Assembly: GCA_910584395.1 (NCBI GenBank)
Contig: CAJUAS010000026.1
Span: forward strand, 1 to 28,433
Length of the DNA: 28,433 bases
Direction: 5' to 3'
Source of the DNA: an uncultured Oscillospiraceae bacterium
GTDB lineage: Bacteria; Bacillota; Clostridia; Oscillospirales; Oscillospiraceae
Shown piece by piece: positions 14,854 through 24,527 of the stretch. A program made the translations under genes and the position numbers. Every line of letters starts with the position of its first letter. Within the stretch, counting starts at the first letter, position 1. The notes beneath the pieces are model-generated. The model ran no database searches. It had not been told where the DNA came from and was given only the letters and a program-made list of their open reading frames with translations.

Positions 14854-15894
14854 ATGAATGTCATCGTACTGGCCGGCGGCTTGAGCAGCGAACGAAACGT
14901 CTCTCTCTCCACCGGAGCAAAGGTCTGTCAGGCCCTTGCCGAGCTTGGCCACAAGGCCGCTCTGGTCGATCTGTTCCTTGGGCTGGAGGACTACGACCGC
15001 CCCTATGACTGCATTTTTGATTCTCCGCCCCCCCTGACCCCGACCGGCATCGGCGCGCAAGCCCCCGATCTGGCGGCGGTGAAGGCCGGCCGCCCCGACC
15101 AGAGCCGCCGGGTATTCGGCCCGGGCGTGCTGGAGGTCTGCCAGCTGGCGGACGTGGTGTTTCTGGGCCTTCACGGCGCTTGCGGCGAGGACGGGAGAGT
15201 GCAGGCCACCTTTGACCTGCTGGGGATTCCCTATACCGGCAGCGGCTATCTGGGCAGCGCCATCGCCATGGACAAGGACTTCACCAAGCGTCTGGCCAAG
15301 GCCGACGGAGTGCTGACCCCCAACTGGCGCTATGTATCGGTGGCGGCGGACACACTGGACGACCTTGCCGCCGAGCCGGCTCTTCCCTGCGTGGTCAAAG
15401 TGCCCACCGGCGGCTCTTCCATCGGCGTGACCATCTGCCGCGACCGGGAAACGCTGAAAAAAGCCCTGTCCGACGGGCTGGGGCAGCGGCTTTTGGTGGA
15501 GGACTACATCGAGGGCCGGGAGTTCTCCTGCGGCGTGCTGGACGGCGAGGCCCTCCCCCCCATCGAGATCATCCCCAAGGTGGGATTTTACGACTATCAA
15601 AACAAGTATCAGCCCGGCGCGACCACCGAGGTCTGCCCGGCGGATATCTCCTTCGCCGCGGCCCATATTATGAAGGACGCCGCCCTGCGCGTCCACCAGC
15701 TTTTGGGCCTCAGCGCGTACTCCCGCAGTGATTTCCTTATGACCGAGGCCGGGGATATCTACTTCTTGGAGGTCAACACCCTCCCCGGCATGACTCCCAC
15801 CAGCCTGATCCCTCAAGAGGCGCGGGCCGTGGGCATCTCTTATCAGCAGCTATGCCAGCGGCTTTTGGAGCTGGCGCTGCGGGAAAGGGGTTAA
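14854..15894 (+). CDS. ddl: D-alanine--D-alanine ligase
   Basis: A 346-residue ATP-grasp enzyme that joins two D-alanines to form the end of the murein stem peptide. Motifs in order: GGLSSERNVS at the N-terminus, LHGACGEDG, MDKDFTK, KVPTGGSSIGV in the ATP-binding lid, VEDYIEGREFS, and the metal-binding EVNTLPGMT. The omega-loop sequence FYDYQNKY carries the tyrosine expected of D-Ala-D-Ala ligases and missing from VanA-type D-Ala-D-Lac ligases, so a vancomycin-resistance role is unlikely. The frame is open far upstream within the translocase gene, but the ATG at 14854 has GGAGG seven bases before it. MurF, which uses the product, is encoded five bases downstream. Confidence 0.95.
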   Translation: MNVIVLAGGLSSERNVSLSTGAKVCQALAELGHKAALVDLFLGLEDYDRPYDCIFDSPPPLTPTGIGAQAPDLAAVKAGRPDQSRRVFGPGVLEVCQLADVVFLGLHGACGEDGRVQATFDLLGIPYTGSGYLGSAIAMDKDFTKRLAKADGVLTPNWRYVSVAADTLDDLAAEPALPCVVKVPTGGSSIGVTICRDRETLKKALSDGLGQRLLVEDYIEGREFSCGVLDGEALPPIEIIPKVGFYDYQNKYQPGATTEVCPADISFAAAHIMKDAALRVHQLLGLSAYSRSDFLMTEAGDIYFLEVNTLPGMTPTSLIPQEARAVGISYQQLCQRLLELALRERG

Positions 15895-15899
15895 GCATC

Positions 15900-17291
15900 A
15901 TGGAAGCTGTTACATTATCTCAGGTTGCTCAGGCGGTGGGCGGCGCGCTGCTGGGCGACGCCGCCCCCTCCTCCCCCGCCTCCAACGTCTGCATCGACAC
16001 CCGTAAGCTGGTGGAGGGGGATCTGTTTCTCCCGCTGGCCGGAGAGCGGGTGGACGGCCATGTCTTCATTGACCAAGCCTTTGAGAAGGGCGCAGCGGCG
16101 GTCTTTACCGCCCGCCAACCTGAACGGCTCCTCCCCGGCAAGGGCTATATTCTGGTGGAGGACACCGCCCCCATCCCCGTCACGCTGGCGACATGGTACA
16201 AGAAGGGGTTTGACATCCCCTTTATCGCGGTGACGGGCAGCGTGGGCAAAACCACCACCAAGGACATGGTGGCGGCGGTGTTGAGCGAGAAATTTTCCAC
16301 CCACAAGACCCTCGAAAACCACAACAACACGCTGGGCGTTCCTTTGGCTCTGCTGAAGCTGAAGCCGGAGGATCAGGTCAGTGTCATTGAGATGGGCATG
16401 AACCACACCGGGGAGATCGACTTCATCAGCGCGCTGGTCAAGCCCCAAATAGCCCTCATCACCAATATCGGCGACGCCCACATCGAAAACTTAGGCTCGC
16501 GGGAGGGCATTCTGGCGGCGAAAGCGGAGGTCTTTGCCCATATGCCGGCCGACGGCGTCGCCATTCTCAACGGGGACGACGAGCTGCTTATGACCTTGAA
16601 GGGCAAGGTAAAGCAGAAGATCATCACCTGCGGCGCATCCCCCTACAACGACTATTTTGTCTCCGACTTAGACCGCGACCTCGCCACCGACGACCTCCAC
16701 TGCACCCTTCACACCCCCACCGCCACGGTGGAGCTGACCATTCCCGCCGTGGGCGACTATATGATTTACCCCGTGCTGATGGCCGCCGCCGTGGGCGAAC
16801 AGCTTGGCATGACTGTGGAGGAGATCGCCCGGGGCGTTCTCCGCTACGCCCCCACCAAAATGCGGATGAACGTGGTGGACCGGGGGGCGCAGGTGCGTAT
16901 TTTGGACGACAGCTACAACGCCAACCCCCAGTCCATGCGGGCGGGCCTTCAAACGCTGGCCGCCACCCAGCGGGACTTCAAGATCGCCATTTTGGGGGAT
17001 ATGCTGGAGCTTGGCCCTCTTGGGCCGAGCCTGCACGCTACCATTGGCGCGCTGACCGCCGAGACCCACATCAACTGTCTGGTGGCCATCGGGGAGCTGG
17101 CCCGCCACATCGCCAAGGCCGCCGAGGACGCCCAAGTTCCTCAGGTCTATTGGTTCGAGACAAAGGAAGAGGCCCTGCCCACCATCGCCAAGCTGGTAGA
17201 ACCCGGCTCGGCAATTCTGGTCAAAGCCTCCCGCAGAATGGCCTTTGAGGAGATCGTGCAGTATCTTGTCTCCATTACCCCGGAAAAATAA
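15900..17291 (+). CDS. murF: UDP-MurNAc-tripeptide--D-alanyl-D-alanine ligase
   Basis: A 463-residue cytoplasmic Mur ligase that adds the D-Ala-D-Ala made by Ddl to the murein precursor. The ATP loop TGSVGKTTTK sits near residues 115-124. ENHNNTLGVP, MGMNHTGEI, NIGDAHIENLGS and the C-terminal DDSYNANPQSM are typical MurF signatures. The ATG at 15900 comes five bases after the ddl stop and has GAAAGGGG upstream inside ddl; an earlier in-frame start inside ddl is unlikely. Adjacency of ddl and murF makes a natural pathway pair, with lysA (supplying diaminopimelate or lysine metabolism) further down the same block. Confidence 0.96.
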   Translation: MEAVTLSQVAQAVGGALLGDAAPSSPASNVCIDTRKLVEGDLFLPLAGERVDGHVFIDQAFEKGAAAVFTARQPERLLPGKGYILVEDTAPIPVTLATWYKKGFDIPFIAVTGSVGKTTTKDMVAAVLSEKFSTHKTLENHNNTLGVPLALLKLKPEDQVSVIEMGMNHTGEIDFISALVKPQIALITNIGDAHIENLGSREGILAAKAEVFAHMPADGVAILNGDDELLMTLKGKVKQKIITCGASPYNDYFVSDLDRDLATDDLHCTLHTPTATVELTIPAVGDYMIYPVLMAAAVGEQLGMTVEEIARGVLRYAPTKMRMNVVDRGAQVRILDDSYNANPQSMRAGLQTLAATQRDFKIAILGDMLELGPLGPSLHATIGALTAETHINCLVAIGELARHIAKAAEDAQVPQVYWFETKEEALPTIAKLVEPGSAILVKASRRMAFEEIVQYLVSITPEK

Positions 17292-17323
17292 CTCTGTCCC
17301 ACATTTCCCCAAGGAGTAAACAC

Positions 17324-19246
17324 ATGATCGAACTATCCGTTACCAATCTGCGCCACGGCTTTGAGGTGGGGCAGAATCTATTTGAAGACGTTACCTTTCA
17401 GGTGGACACCGGGGAGCGGGTGGGCCTGCTGGGCTACAACGGCGCGGGCAAGACCACCCTCTTTCGGATGATCTGCGGCGAGGTGATCCCCGACAGCGGC
17501 TCGATCTCTCTGGCCAAGGGCTGCCGGGTGGGCCTGATCTCTCAGATCCCCGTCTATCCCGAAGGATACACGGTGGAGGACGTGCTGAACACCGCCTTTG
17601 AGCGGCTTCGGGGGATCGAGACCCAGCTTTCCGGCCTTGCCGCCAAGCTGTCCGAGACCCCTGATGACAAGGCCCTGCTGGCGAAATACGACGCGCTGAC
17701 GGCGGAGTATGAACATGCCGGGGGATACGACACCGCCACCCCTCTCAACAAAGTCACGGCGGGCCTTGGGATTCCCGCGGAGATGCGCCGGCAGGAATTT
17801 GCCGCCCTCTCCGGCGGGGAGAAAACGCGGGTGAATCTGGCCCGCCTCATTTTGGAGGACACCGACCTTCTTTTGTTGGACGAGCCTACCAACCATCTGG
17901 ATCTCCACGCCACCGAATGGCTGGAGAACTATCTCAGCAAGTTCAAGGGCACCGTCCTCGCCATCTCCCACGACCGCTATTTCTTAGACAGGGTGGTCAA
18001 ACGCATTGTGGAGCTGGAGGAGGGCAAGGTCAACTTTTACGCCGGAAATTATTCCTTCTATGTGGTGGAAAAGAAGCGCCGCTTCGACGAGCAGCTCAAG
18101 CGTTACGAAAAGGAGCAGGCCAAGTTAGAGCAGCTTCAGGCGGCGGTGGACAAGCTCCACCTCTGGGCCTTTATGGGCAACGACAAGCTCCACAAGCGGG
18201 CCTTCTCCATGGAAAAGCGCATGGAGAAAATGCGTACCACCGAAAAGCCCAAAGAGCGCCGGGCCATGACCGCCTCCTTCGGGGAGCGGGAGTTCCACGG
18301 CGACGAGGTGTTTTCCACCGTGGCCCTCTCCAAAGCCTTTGGCGAGCGCACCCTCTTTCACGACGTGAACTTAGTGGTCACCGGCGGGGAGCGCATCGCC
18401 CTTTTGGGGGACAACGGCACAGGCAAGTCCACCTTTCTGAAAATTCTTTTGGGGGATGAGCCGCCCTCCTCCGGTCTCGTTCGCTTCGGCCCGACGGTCA
18501 AGGTGGGCTACCTGCCCCAGCAGGTGGTCTTTGACCACCCTGAGCGCAATTTAGTGGACACCATGCTCTACGGCTGCAACTGCTCCACCCAAGAAGCCCG
18601 CGACCGTCTGGCCGCGTTCCAGTTCCGGGGGGAGGACGTGTTCAAGACCGTCTCCTCCCTCTCCGGCGGGGAAAAGAGCCGCCTGCGGCTGTGTATGCTC
18701 ATGGATGAAAAGATCAACCTTCTCATTTTGGACGAGCCGACGAACCATCTGGACATCGCCAGCCGGGAGTGGATGGAGGGGGCGATCGACGGCTTCGAGG
18801 GCTGCCTGCTGCTGGTCAGCCACGACCGCTATTTCATCGACCGTTTCGCCCGGCGGGTGTGGACGATTGAGGAACAGCACATCACTGACTTCAAAGGGGA
18901 CTATCAGGAATATCTGGTGGCCAAGGAGAAAGGAAAGCTGTCCGCAGGAGTCGGTGTCCCCACCGGCCCGCCCGCAAAAGCGGAGCCCTCCCCCAAGCCG
19001 GACAAGCCCAAGCGGCCCGGCGGCACCAAATATCTGGAAAAGGAAGTGGCCGCCGCAGAGCGGGAGGTGTCCAAGGCGGAGGAGGAGATGTACGAGCTGA
19101 CCTGCGCCATCGACGACGCCGCCAGCGACTACCTAAAGCTCCAAGAGCTTTACGAAAAGCGGGAGGAGCTGGAAAACCGCATCGCGCATCTTTACGCCGT
19201 CTGGGAGAAGTTAGCGGCCGAGTTAGAGGAGGCGAAGGGAACATGA
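17324..19246 (+). CDS. ABC-F family ATPase (Uup/YdiF-like)
   Basis: A 640-residue soluble protein with two ABC ATPase domains and no membrane helices. Each half has a Walker A (GYNGAGKTT at 37-45; GDNGTGKST in the second half), an LSGGEK signature and LDEPTNHLD. Between them is the charged ABC-F linker, and the C-terminus (about 570-640) is a Glu/Lys-rich coiled coil after a Pro/Lys hinge, as in Uup and YdiF. ABC-F proteins act on the ribosome E site, either helping stalled translation or displacing antibiotics. A housekeeping role fits best, because the gene lies in a core block ahead of prfA, but drug protection cannot be ruled out by sequence. The start has AAGGAG seven bases upstream. Its stop overlaps the next start as ATGA. 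Confidence 0.9.
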   Translation: MIELSVTNLRHGFEVGQNLFEDVTFQVDTGERVGLLGYNGAGKTTLFRMICGEVIPDSGSISLAKGCRVGLISQIPVYPEGYTVEDVLNTAFERLRGIETQLSGLAAKLSETPDDKALLAKYDALTAEYEHAGGYDTATPLNKVTAGLGIPAEMRRQEFAALSGGEKTRVNLARLILEDTDLLLLDEPTNHLDLHATEWLENYLSKFKGTVLAISHDRYFLDRVVKRIVELEEGKVNFYAGNYSFYVVEKKRRFDEQLKRYEKEQAKLEQLQAAVDKLHLWAFMGNDKLHKRAFSMEKRMEKMRTTEKPKERRAMTASFGEREFHGDEVFSTVALSKAFGERTLFHDVNLVVTGGERIALLGDNGTGKSTFLKILLGDEPPSSGLVRFGPTVKVGYLPQQVVFDHPERNLVDTMLYGCNCSTQEARDRLAAFQFRGEDVFKTVSSLSGGEKSRLRLCMLMDEKINLLILDEPTNHLDIASREWMEGAIDGFEGCLLLVSHDRYFIDRFARRVWTIEEQHITDFKGDYQEYLVAKEKGKLSAGVGVPTGPPAKAEPSPKPDKPKRPGGTKYLEKEVAAAEREVSKAEEEMYELTCAIDDAASDYLKLQELYEKREELENRIAHLYAVWEKLAAELEEAKGT

Positions 19247-19899
19247 ACACGAAACCGTACAAGCCCTACGGCGGGCGGCGAAGCCGCCTGTGGCTCAAGC
19301 TCCTTCTGGCCGTGATCCTCCTTGCCGCCCTCGTCTTTGCGGGGCTGGAGGTCTATATCGCCGTCCACAGCCGCACCCAGATCACCGGCCAGCCGCAGAC
19401 CATGGTCATCTTTGGCTGCCAGATGAAAAAGGACGGGCCATCCGTGCTGCTCCGTGACCGTTTGGACGCCGCCCTCGCCTATCTGGAGGGTCACCCGGAT
19501 ATGGCCGTCATCGTCACCGGCGGCAAGGGAAACGACGAGCACGTCTCCGAGGCCCAAGGGATGTATGACTATCTGGTGGCCCACGGGGTGGATGGGGAGC
19601 GCATCTACAAGGAGGATCAGTCCCGCAACACATGGCAGAATGTGAACAACACCATGGATCTCATGGTGAAAGAGGGCATGGATCTCACCCAAGATGTGAT
19701 CCTTGTGTCCAACGGCTTCCACCTCTCTCGCATTGAGCTGCTGTGGGATCGCTCCCGCAACGTCCGGCTTTCGGGCGAGACCTACCGCGACCAATATATC
19801 TCCACCATTGCCGCTCCGGTGAGCCACACTCCCTCGGCGGTGCAGATGTTCTTCCGCGAGCCTGCGGCGCTGGTCAAATCCGCCCTGCTCGACCATTGA
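19243..19899 (+). CDS. DUF218 (YdcF/SanA/ElyC-like) membrane-anchored protein
   Basis: A 218-residue protein with one N-terminal membrane helix (about residues 18-40) after a basic tail, and a DUF218 domain. Typical motifs are VIFGCQM, the catalytic-looking VTGGKGNDEHVSEAQGM, the EDQSRNTWQN stretch and VSNGFHLSRIELLW. Members of this family such as SanA and ElyC affect envelope integrity and lipid carrier metabolism, but the biochemistry is not settled. It overlaps the ABC-F gene by four bases (ATGA), so translation is coupled, and prfA follows after 16 bases. Position beside murein genes suits an envelope role, by inference only. Confidence 0.85.
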   Translation: MNTKPYKPYGGRRSRLWLKLLLAVILLAALVFAGLEVYIAVHSRTQITGQPQTMVIFGCQMKKDGPSVLLRDRLDAALAYLEGHPDMAVIVTGGKGNDEHVSEAQGMYDYLVAHGVDGERIYKEDQSRNTWQNVNNTMDLMVKEGMDLTQDVILVSNGFHLSRIELLWDRSRNVRLSGETYRDQYISTIAAPVSHTPSAVQMFFREPAALVKSALLDH

Positions 19900-19915
19900 G
19901 GAAAGGAGCGCGCCT

Positions 19916-20980
19916 ATGGAGGACAAACTAAAGGCGATCGAAGCCCGTTATTCCCACATTCAGGCCCGGCTCGGCGCGTCCGAAACCTATAACGACCCCG
20001 CGCTGGTGGCCAAGCTCAACAAGGAGCAGCGGGAATTAGAGCCTATCGTCACCGCCTTTCTGGCCTTTCAAAAGGCCAAGCAAGACATGGCGGAGGCGCA
20101 GGCGCTGATGGGCGATCCCGAGCTGAAGGACATGGCGCGGGAGGAATACCAAGCCGCCCGCGATGCCCTGCCGGAGCTGGAAAACCAGCTCAAGCTGCTC
20201 CTTCTCCCCCGCGACCCCAACGACGACAAAAGCGTCATCGTGGAGCTGCGGGCCGGGGTGGGGGGCGAAGAATCCGCCCTTTTTGCCCACTCTCTTTTTC
20301 GGATGTACTCCATGTACGCCGAGTCCAAGGGCTGGAGCGTGGAGGTCATGTCCGCCAATGAGACCGAGCTGGGCGGAGTGAAGGAGCTGGTGTTTCTCAT
20401 TCAGGGCGACGGGGTCTACTCCCGGATGAAGTTTGAAAGCGGTGTTCACCGTGTCCAGCGCGTCCCGGAGACCGAATCGGGCGGCCGGGTACACACCTCC
20501 ACCGCCACCGTGGCGGTGCTCCCCGAGGTGGACGAGGTGGAGATCGACGTCGATCCTGCCGACATTGAAATGCAGGTGTTCCGCTCCTCCGGCGCGGGGG
20601 GACAGCACGTGAACAAGACCTCCTCCGCCGTGCGGCTCATCCACAAGCCCAGCGGTCTGGTGGTGGAGTGCCAGCAGGAGCGCAGCCAGTTCCAAAACCG
20701 GGACAAGGCCATGCTCATGCTCCGCAGCAAGCTCTACGAACAGGCCCAGACGGCCCAGACCGACGCCATCACGCAGGAGCGGCGCAGTCAGGTGGGCACG
20801 GGGATGCGAAATGAGCGCATCCGCACCTACAATTTCCCCCAAGGCCGCCTCACCGACCACCGGGTGGGCCTGACTCTTTACAAACTGGATGCCGTGATGG
20901 ACGGCGATCTGGACGAGATCATCGACGCGCTGCGTGCCGCCGCTCAGGCGGAGCAGCTGAAAGAACAAGCGGCCCAATAA
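19916..20980 (+). CDS. prfA: Peptide chain release factor 1
   Basis: A 354-residue class I release factor that recognises UAA and UAG and triggers hydrolysis of the finished peptide on the ribosome. The GGQ catalytic loop is in SSGAGGQHVNKTSSAV, and the stop-codon recognition tripeptide is PET in VQRVPETESGGRVHTS, the RF1 type (PxT) rather than the RF2 SPF. The ATG at 19916 has AAAGGAG seven bases before it. Length is normal for the family. No prmC methyltransferase gene follows, unlike in many Firmicutes where prmC sits next to prfA. Confidence 0.96.
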   Translation: MEDKLKAIEARYSHIQARLGASETYNDPALVAKLNKEQRELEPIVTAFLAFQKAKQDMAEAQALMGDPELKDMAREEYQAARDALPELENQLKLLLLPRDPNDDKSVIVELRAGVGGEESALFAHSLFRMYSMYAESKGWSVEVMSANETELGGVKELVFLIQGDGVYSRMKFESGVHRVQRVPETESGGRVHTSTATVAVLPEVDEVEIDVDPADIEMQVFRSSGAGGQHVNKTSSAVRLIHKPSGLVVECQQERSQFQNRDKAMLMLRSKLYEQAQTAQTDAITQERRSQVGTGMRNERIRTYNFPQGRLTDHRVGLTLYKLDAVMDGDLDEIIDALRAAAQAEQLKEQAAQ

Positions 20981-21001
20981 TGCCGCCAAGGAGGCCATCT
21001 C

Positions 21002-21261
21002 ATGGAACTTCTCATCCACTTCCCCTCCCTGCCCCAAGGTGCGACCTTGGAACAGGTCAAGGATGACCTTGCGGGACTTTTGGAGGACGACGGTTTTCTC
21101 TTAGGCTCCGGCCCTCACCACATCGACATTGACCTACTGGGGGAGGACGACAACAAAAACCCCAAGTACGGCATCCTCACCGTCAAGCACTACCTCCAGC
21201 AGGCGGGCTTCGATCCGGCCACCACCATTGATCTGGCGGGCACTCCCGTGGGCATTTTCGA

Positions 21262-21265
<4 letters not shown>
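21002..21265 (+). CDS. Small conserved-looking hypothetical protein
   Basis: An 87-residue acidic protein I do not recognise. It has no signal peptide or membrane helix and a mixed alpha/beta appearance: a short strand MELLIHFPSL, a helix around EQVKDDLAGLLEDD, then HHIDIDLLGEDD and GILTVKHYLQQAGF. It has a perfect AAGGAGG before its ATG, lies 21 nt after prfA, and its stop overlaps the GTG start of the Sua5-type gene as GTGA. The strong start signal and tight packing argue that it is real. Confidence 0.75.
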
Positions 21266-22284
<1,019 letters not shown>

Positions 22285-22298
22285 AAAAGGAGACCGCC

Positions 22299-22922
22299 AT
22301 GCGAGAAGTCGATCCCAAAACCACCTCCCGGGCCATGAGCTACGAGCTTTATATCGACGCGCCCATGCCTATGGTGACGCTGTTCAAGACCATGGACATC
22401 ACTCCGCTGGTGCGGCTTTCCAAAAAGGGCCATAAGCTCAATATGCTTCTTTGCTGGTGCGCGCTGGCGGCGGCCAAGCAGGTGGAGGAATTTTTCCTCC
22501 TCCCGGTGGGCAAGGCCCTGATGAAATACGACCGCTTGGGGGTCAACGTCATCGTCAATAACGCCCATGGCTCTCTTAGCTCCTGCGACCTGCCCGACTG
22601 CACCGACTGGCGGGCGTTTGAGGCGGCGTATCTGGCCCTGACCATGCGTGTTCACGACACCGCACAGAACTATGAGCTGGACGACGCCATGATTCTGGGT
22701 ACGTCCGCTCTGGCCGGGTACGACATCGACGGCGCGGTGAACTTTTACAGCGGCCTCTATAACAACCCCTTCCTCATCTGGGGAAAGTACGTCAAAAAGG
22801 GATGGAAGCAGTTCTTAAAAGTGTCCTTCCAGTTCCACCATGTCCAGATGGACGGCCAGCAGGCCTGCCGGTTTCTGGACGAAATGCAAAACGAGATCAA
22901 CCAATTTTCCAAGGAGAAATAG
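22299..22922 (+). CDS. CatA-like (chloramphenicol acetyltransferase-fold) O-acetyltransferase
   Basis: A 207-residue protein of the chloramphenicol acetyltransferase fold. The catalytic motif HHVQMDG near the C-terminus matches the HHxxxDG of CatA and dihydrolipoamide acyltransferases, with the second His as the general base. The flanking GKYVKKG and VSFQFHHVQMDG...FLDEMQ follow the CatA layout, and length is close to the usual 210-220 residues. The substrate is unknown: sequences of this kind are often chromosomal CAT-like proteins not shown to act on chloramphenicol. The start has AAAAAGGAG seven to eight bases upstream. The DUF4180 gene follows after 6 nt. Confidence 0.82.
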   Translation: MREVDPKTTSRAMSYELYIDAPMPMVTLFKTMDITPLVRLSKKGHKLNMLLCWCALAAAKQVEEFFLLPVGKALMKYDRLGVNVIVNNAHGSLSSCDLPDCTDWRAFEAAYLALTMRVHDTAQNYELDDAMILGTSALAGYDIDGAVNFYSGLYNNPFLIWGKYVKKGWKQFLKVSFQFHHVQMDGQQACRFLDEMQNEINQFSKEK

Positions 22923-22928
22923 AACATC

Positions 22929-23288
22929 ATGCAATTTGAGAAATTGACTGCCGCCGTGGCGGCTTTGCGGTGCGGCGAGGTCTGCATCGCCTCGGGGCAG
23001 GACGCCATGGACGTCATCGCCTCCGCCCGGTATGAGACCGGGTGCGGCGGCCTGATCGTCCCAAAGGCGACCCTTCACGAAGACTTTTTCCACCTCCCCA
23101 CCGGGCTGGCAGGAGAGGTCTTGCAAAAATTCGTCAACTACGGCATGAAGATTGCCGTGGTGGGAGACTTCTCCCAATATACCAGCAAGAATCTTCAAGA
23201 CTTCCTCTGGGAGAGCAACAAGGGCAAGGCAGTGTTTTTCGTGAACACTGAAGCCGATGCTCTGGAGCGGCTGTCCAACGCGCGGTAA
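22929..23288 (+). CDS. DUF4180 family protein
   Basis: A 119-residue cytoplasmic protein matching the DUF4180 pattern as I recall it: DAMDVIASARYETGC, then a DFFHLPTGLAGEVLQKFVNY segment, VVGDFSQY, and LWESNKGKAVFFV. The function of the family is not established. Its ribosome binding site (AAGGAG) is inside the end of the acetyltransferase gene, 12 nt before the ATG, which is long spacing and suggests coupling to that gene. No membrane segment or signal peptide is seen. Confidence 0.82.
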   Translation: MQFEKLTAAVAALRCGEVCIASGQDAMDVIASARYETGCGGLIVPKATLHEDFFHLPTGLAGEVLQKFVNYGMKIAVVGDFSQYTSKNLQDFLWESNKGKAVFFVNTEADALERLSNAR

Positions 23289-23317
23289 CCTCAATTTCAC
23301 AAAAGGAGCGATGAACA

Positions 23318-23908
23318 ATGGGTACATTATCCGTGGGCGTGAGCCGGGACAAGGCGGTGGAGGTGCTCAAGCAATATAACACCGAGCCCTTCCACCTGCG
23401 CCACGCCTTCACCGTGGAGGCGGTCATGGGCTGGTACGCCGACGAACTGGGCTACGGCGGCGACAAGGAATTTTGGGCCACGGCGGGACTGATGCACGAC
23501 GTAGACTTTGAACAGTGGCCCGACGAGCATTGCGTCAAAGCCCCTGAGCTGCTCTCCGCCGCCGGGTTCACCCCCGAGCTGATCCACGCCGTCTGCGCCC
23601 ACGGCTGGGGCATGACAGGCACGGACGCAAAGCCCGAGCACGAGATGGAAAAAGTGCTCTTTGCCGCCGACGAACTCACCGGCCTCATCGGCGCGGCGGC
23701 CCTCATGCGCCCCTCCAAGTCCACCAAGGACATGGAGCTGAAAAGCCTGAAAAAGAAATTCAAGGACAAGAAGTTTGCCGCCGGATGCTCCCGGGAGTGC
23801 ATCTCGCAAGGCGCGGAATTGCTTGGCTGGGAGCTGGACAAGCTGTTGGAGATGACTCTTCAGGCCATGGCGGCCACCGAGGACGCGGTGGAGGCCCAGC
23901 TGGCGTGA
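23318..23908 (+). CDS. HD-domain phosphohydrolase
   Basis: A 196-residue protein of the HD superfamily, metal-dependent phosphohydrolases acting on nucleotides or phosphodiesters. The metal ligands are visible as RHAFTVE (first His), AGLMHDVDF (the HD pair), a further HGW and FAADELTG (last Asp). The substrate cannot be told. The ATG at 23318 has AAAAGGAG about 9 nt before it; a nearby ATG at 23311 is in another frame. The stop overlaps the GTG start of coaE as GTGA. Confidence 0.88.
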   Translation: MGTLSVGVSRDKAVEVLKQYNTEPFHLRHAFTVEAVMGWYADELGYGGDKEFWATAGLMHDVDFEQWPDEHCVKAPELLSAAGFTPELIHAVCAHGWGMTGTDAKPEHEMEKVLFAADELTGLIGAAALMRPSKSTKDMELKSLKKKFKDKKFAAGCSRECISQGAELLGWELDKLLEMTLQAMAATEDAVEAQLA

Positions 23909-24504
23909 AGACCATCGGCGTTACCGGCCCGACAGGCGCCGGGAAAACCACCGTTTTGCGGGCGTTGGAAGGTCTGGGGTGCGTCTCAGTGGACTGCGAT
24001 GCCCTCTACCACACTCTGCTGGAGACCTCCCCTACCCTGCCGGGGGAGTTGACAGCGCGGTTTGGAAAGAGTATCCTAAATAGTCAGGGTGGGATCGACC
24101 GCAAGGCGCTGGGCAAGGTCGTCTTTGCCGACCCCGCCGCTCTGGCCGATCTGAACGCCATCTCCCACCGGCACATTCTGGCCCGCTGCCGCGAGCTGTC
24201 CCGTCAGGCAGAAAAAAGCGGCGCAAAAGGCATCGTTTTTGACGCCATTGCTCTCTTCGAGTCCGGCCTGTCCGACGCCTGCGACGTGACGCTGGCCGTC
24301 GTCGCTCCGGTGGAGACCCGCATCCGCCGCATCATGGCGCGGGATGCCATCGGCGAGGACTACGCCCGTTCCCGCGTCGCGGCCCAGCGGGAAAATAATT
24401 ATTATGTCAACCTCTGCGATCATGTGCTTTTTAACGAAGATAATACGTCACCAGAGGAACTGACCGCGCAAGTGATCCAGTTGTTTTCTACCATATTATG
24501 TTAA
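23905..24504 (+). CDS. coaE: Dephospho-CoA kinase
   Basis: A 199-residue P-loop kinase performing the last step of coenzyme A synthesis, phosphorylation of the 3'-hydroxyl of dephospho-CoA. The P-loop is GPTGAGKTT (8-16), a variant of the usual GGIGSGKS. DCDALYH corresponds to the DADxxxH acceptor site, DAIALFESG to the conserved DxPLLFE, and RSRVAAQ to the lid Arg/Gln. The frame is open 40 codons upstream inside the HD gene, but the GTG at 23905 overlapping its stop begins exactly at the first beta strand and is preferred. The enzyme is essential in known bacteria. Confidence 0.9.
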   Translation: MKTIGVTGPTGAGKTTVLRALEGLGCVSVDCDALYHTLLETSPTLPGELTARFGKSILNSQGGIDRKALGKVVFADPAALADLNAISHRHILARCRELSRQAEKSGAKGIVFDAIALFESGLSDACDVTLAVVAPVETRIRRIMARDAIGEDYARSRVAAQRENNYYVNLCDHVLFNEDNTSPEELTAQVIQLFSTILC

Positions 24505-24527
24505 CTATATCAAAGGAGGAATCCCCC

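Noticed and set aside
13062..14912. 616-codon minus-strand open frame opposite ftsK
   Set aside because: It is rich in His, Gly and Asp as expected of the complement of GC-rich codons and is fully antisense to a conserved motor domain.
14854..15894. Possibility of a VanA-type D-Ala-D-Lac ligase
   Set aside because: The FYDYQNKY omega-loop is of the ordinary D-Ala-D-Ala type and no vanH or vanX gene is beside it.
22299..22922. Reading the CatA-like gene as a chloramphenicol resistance gene
   Set aside because: The HHxxxDG motif defines the fold, but the protein is divergent, sits in a core gene block and has no mobile element near it.
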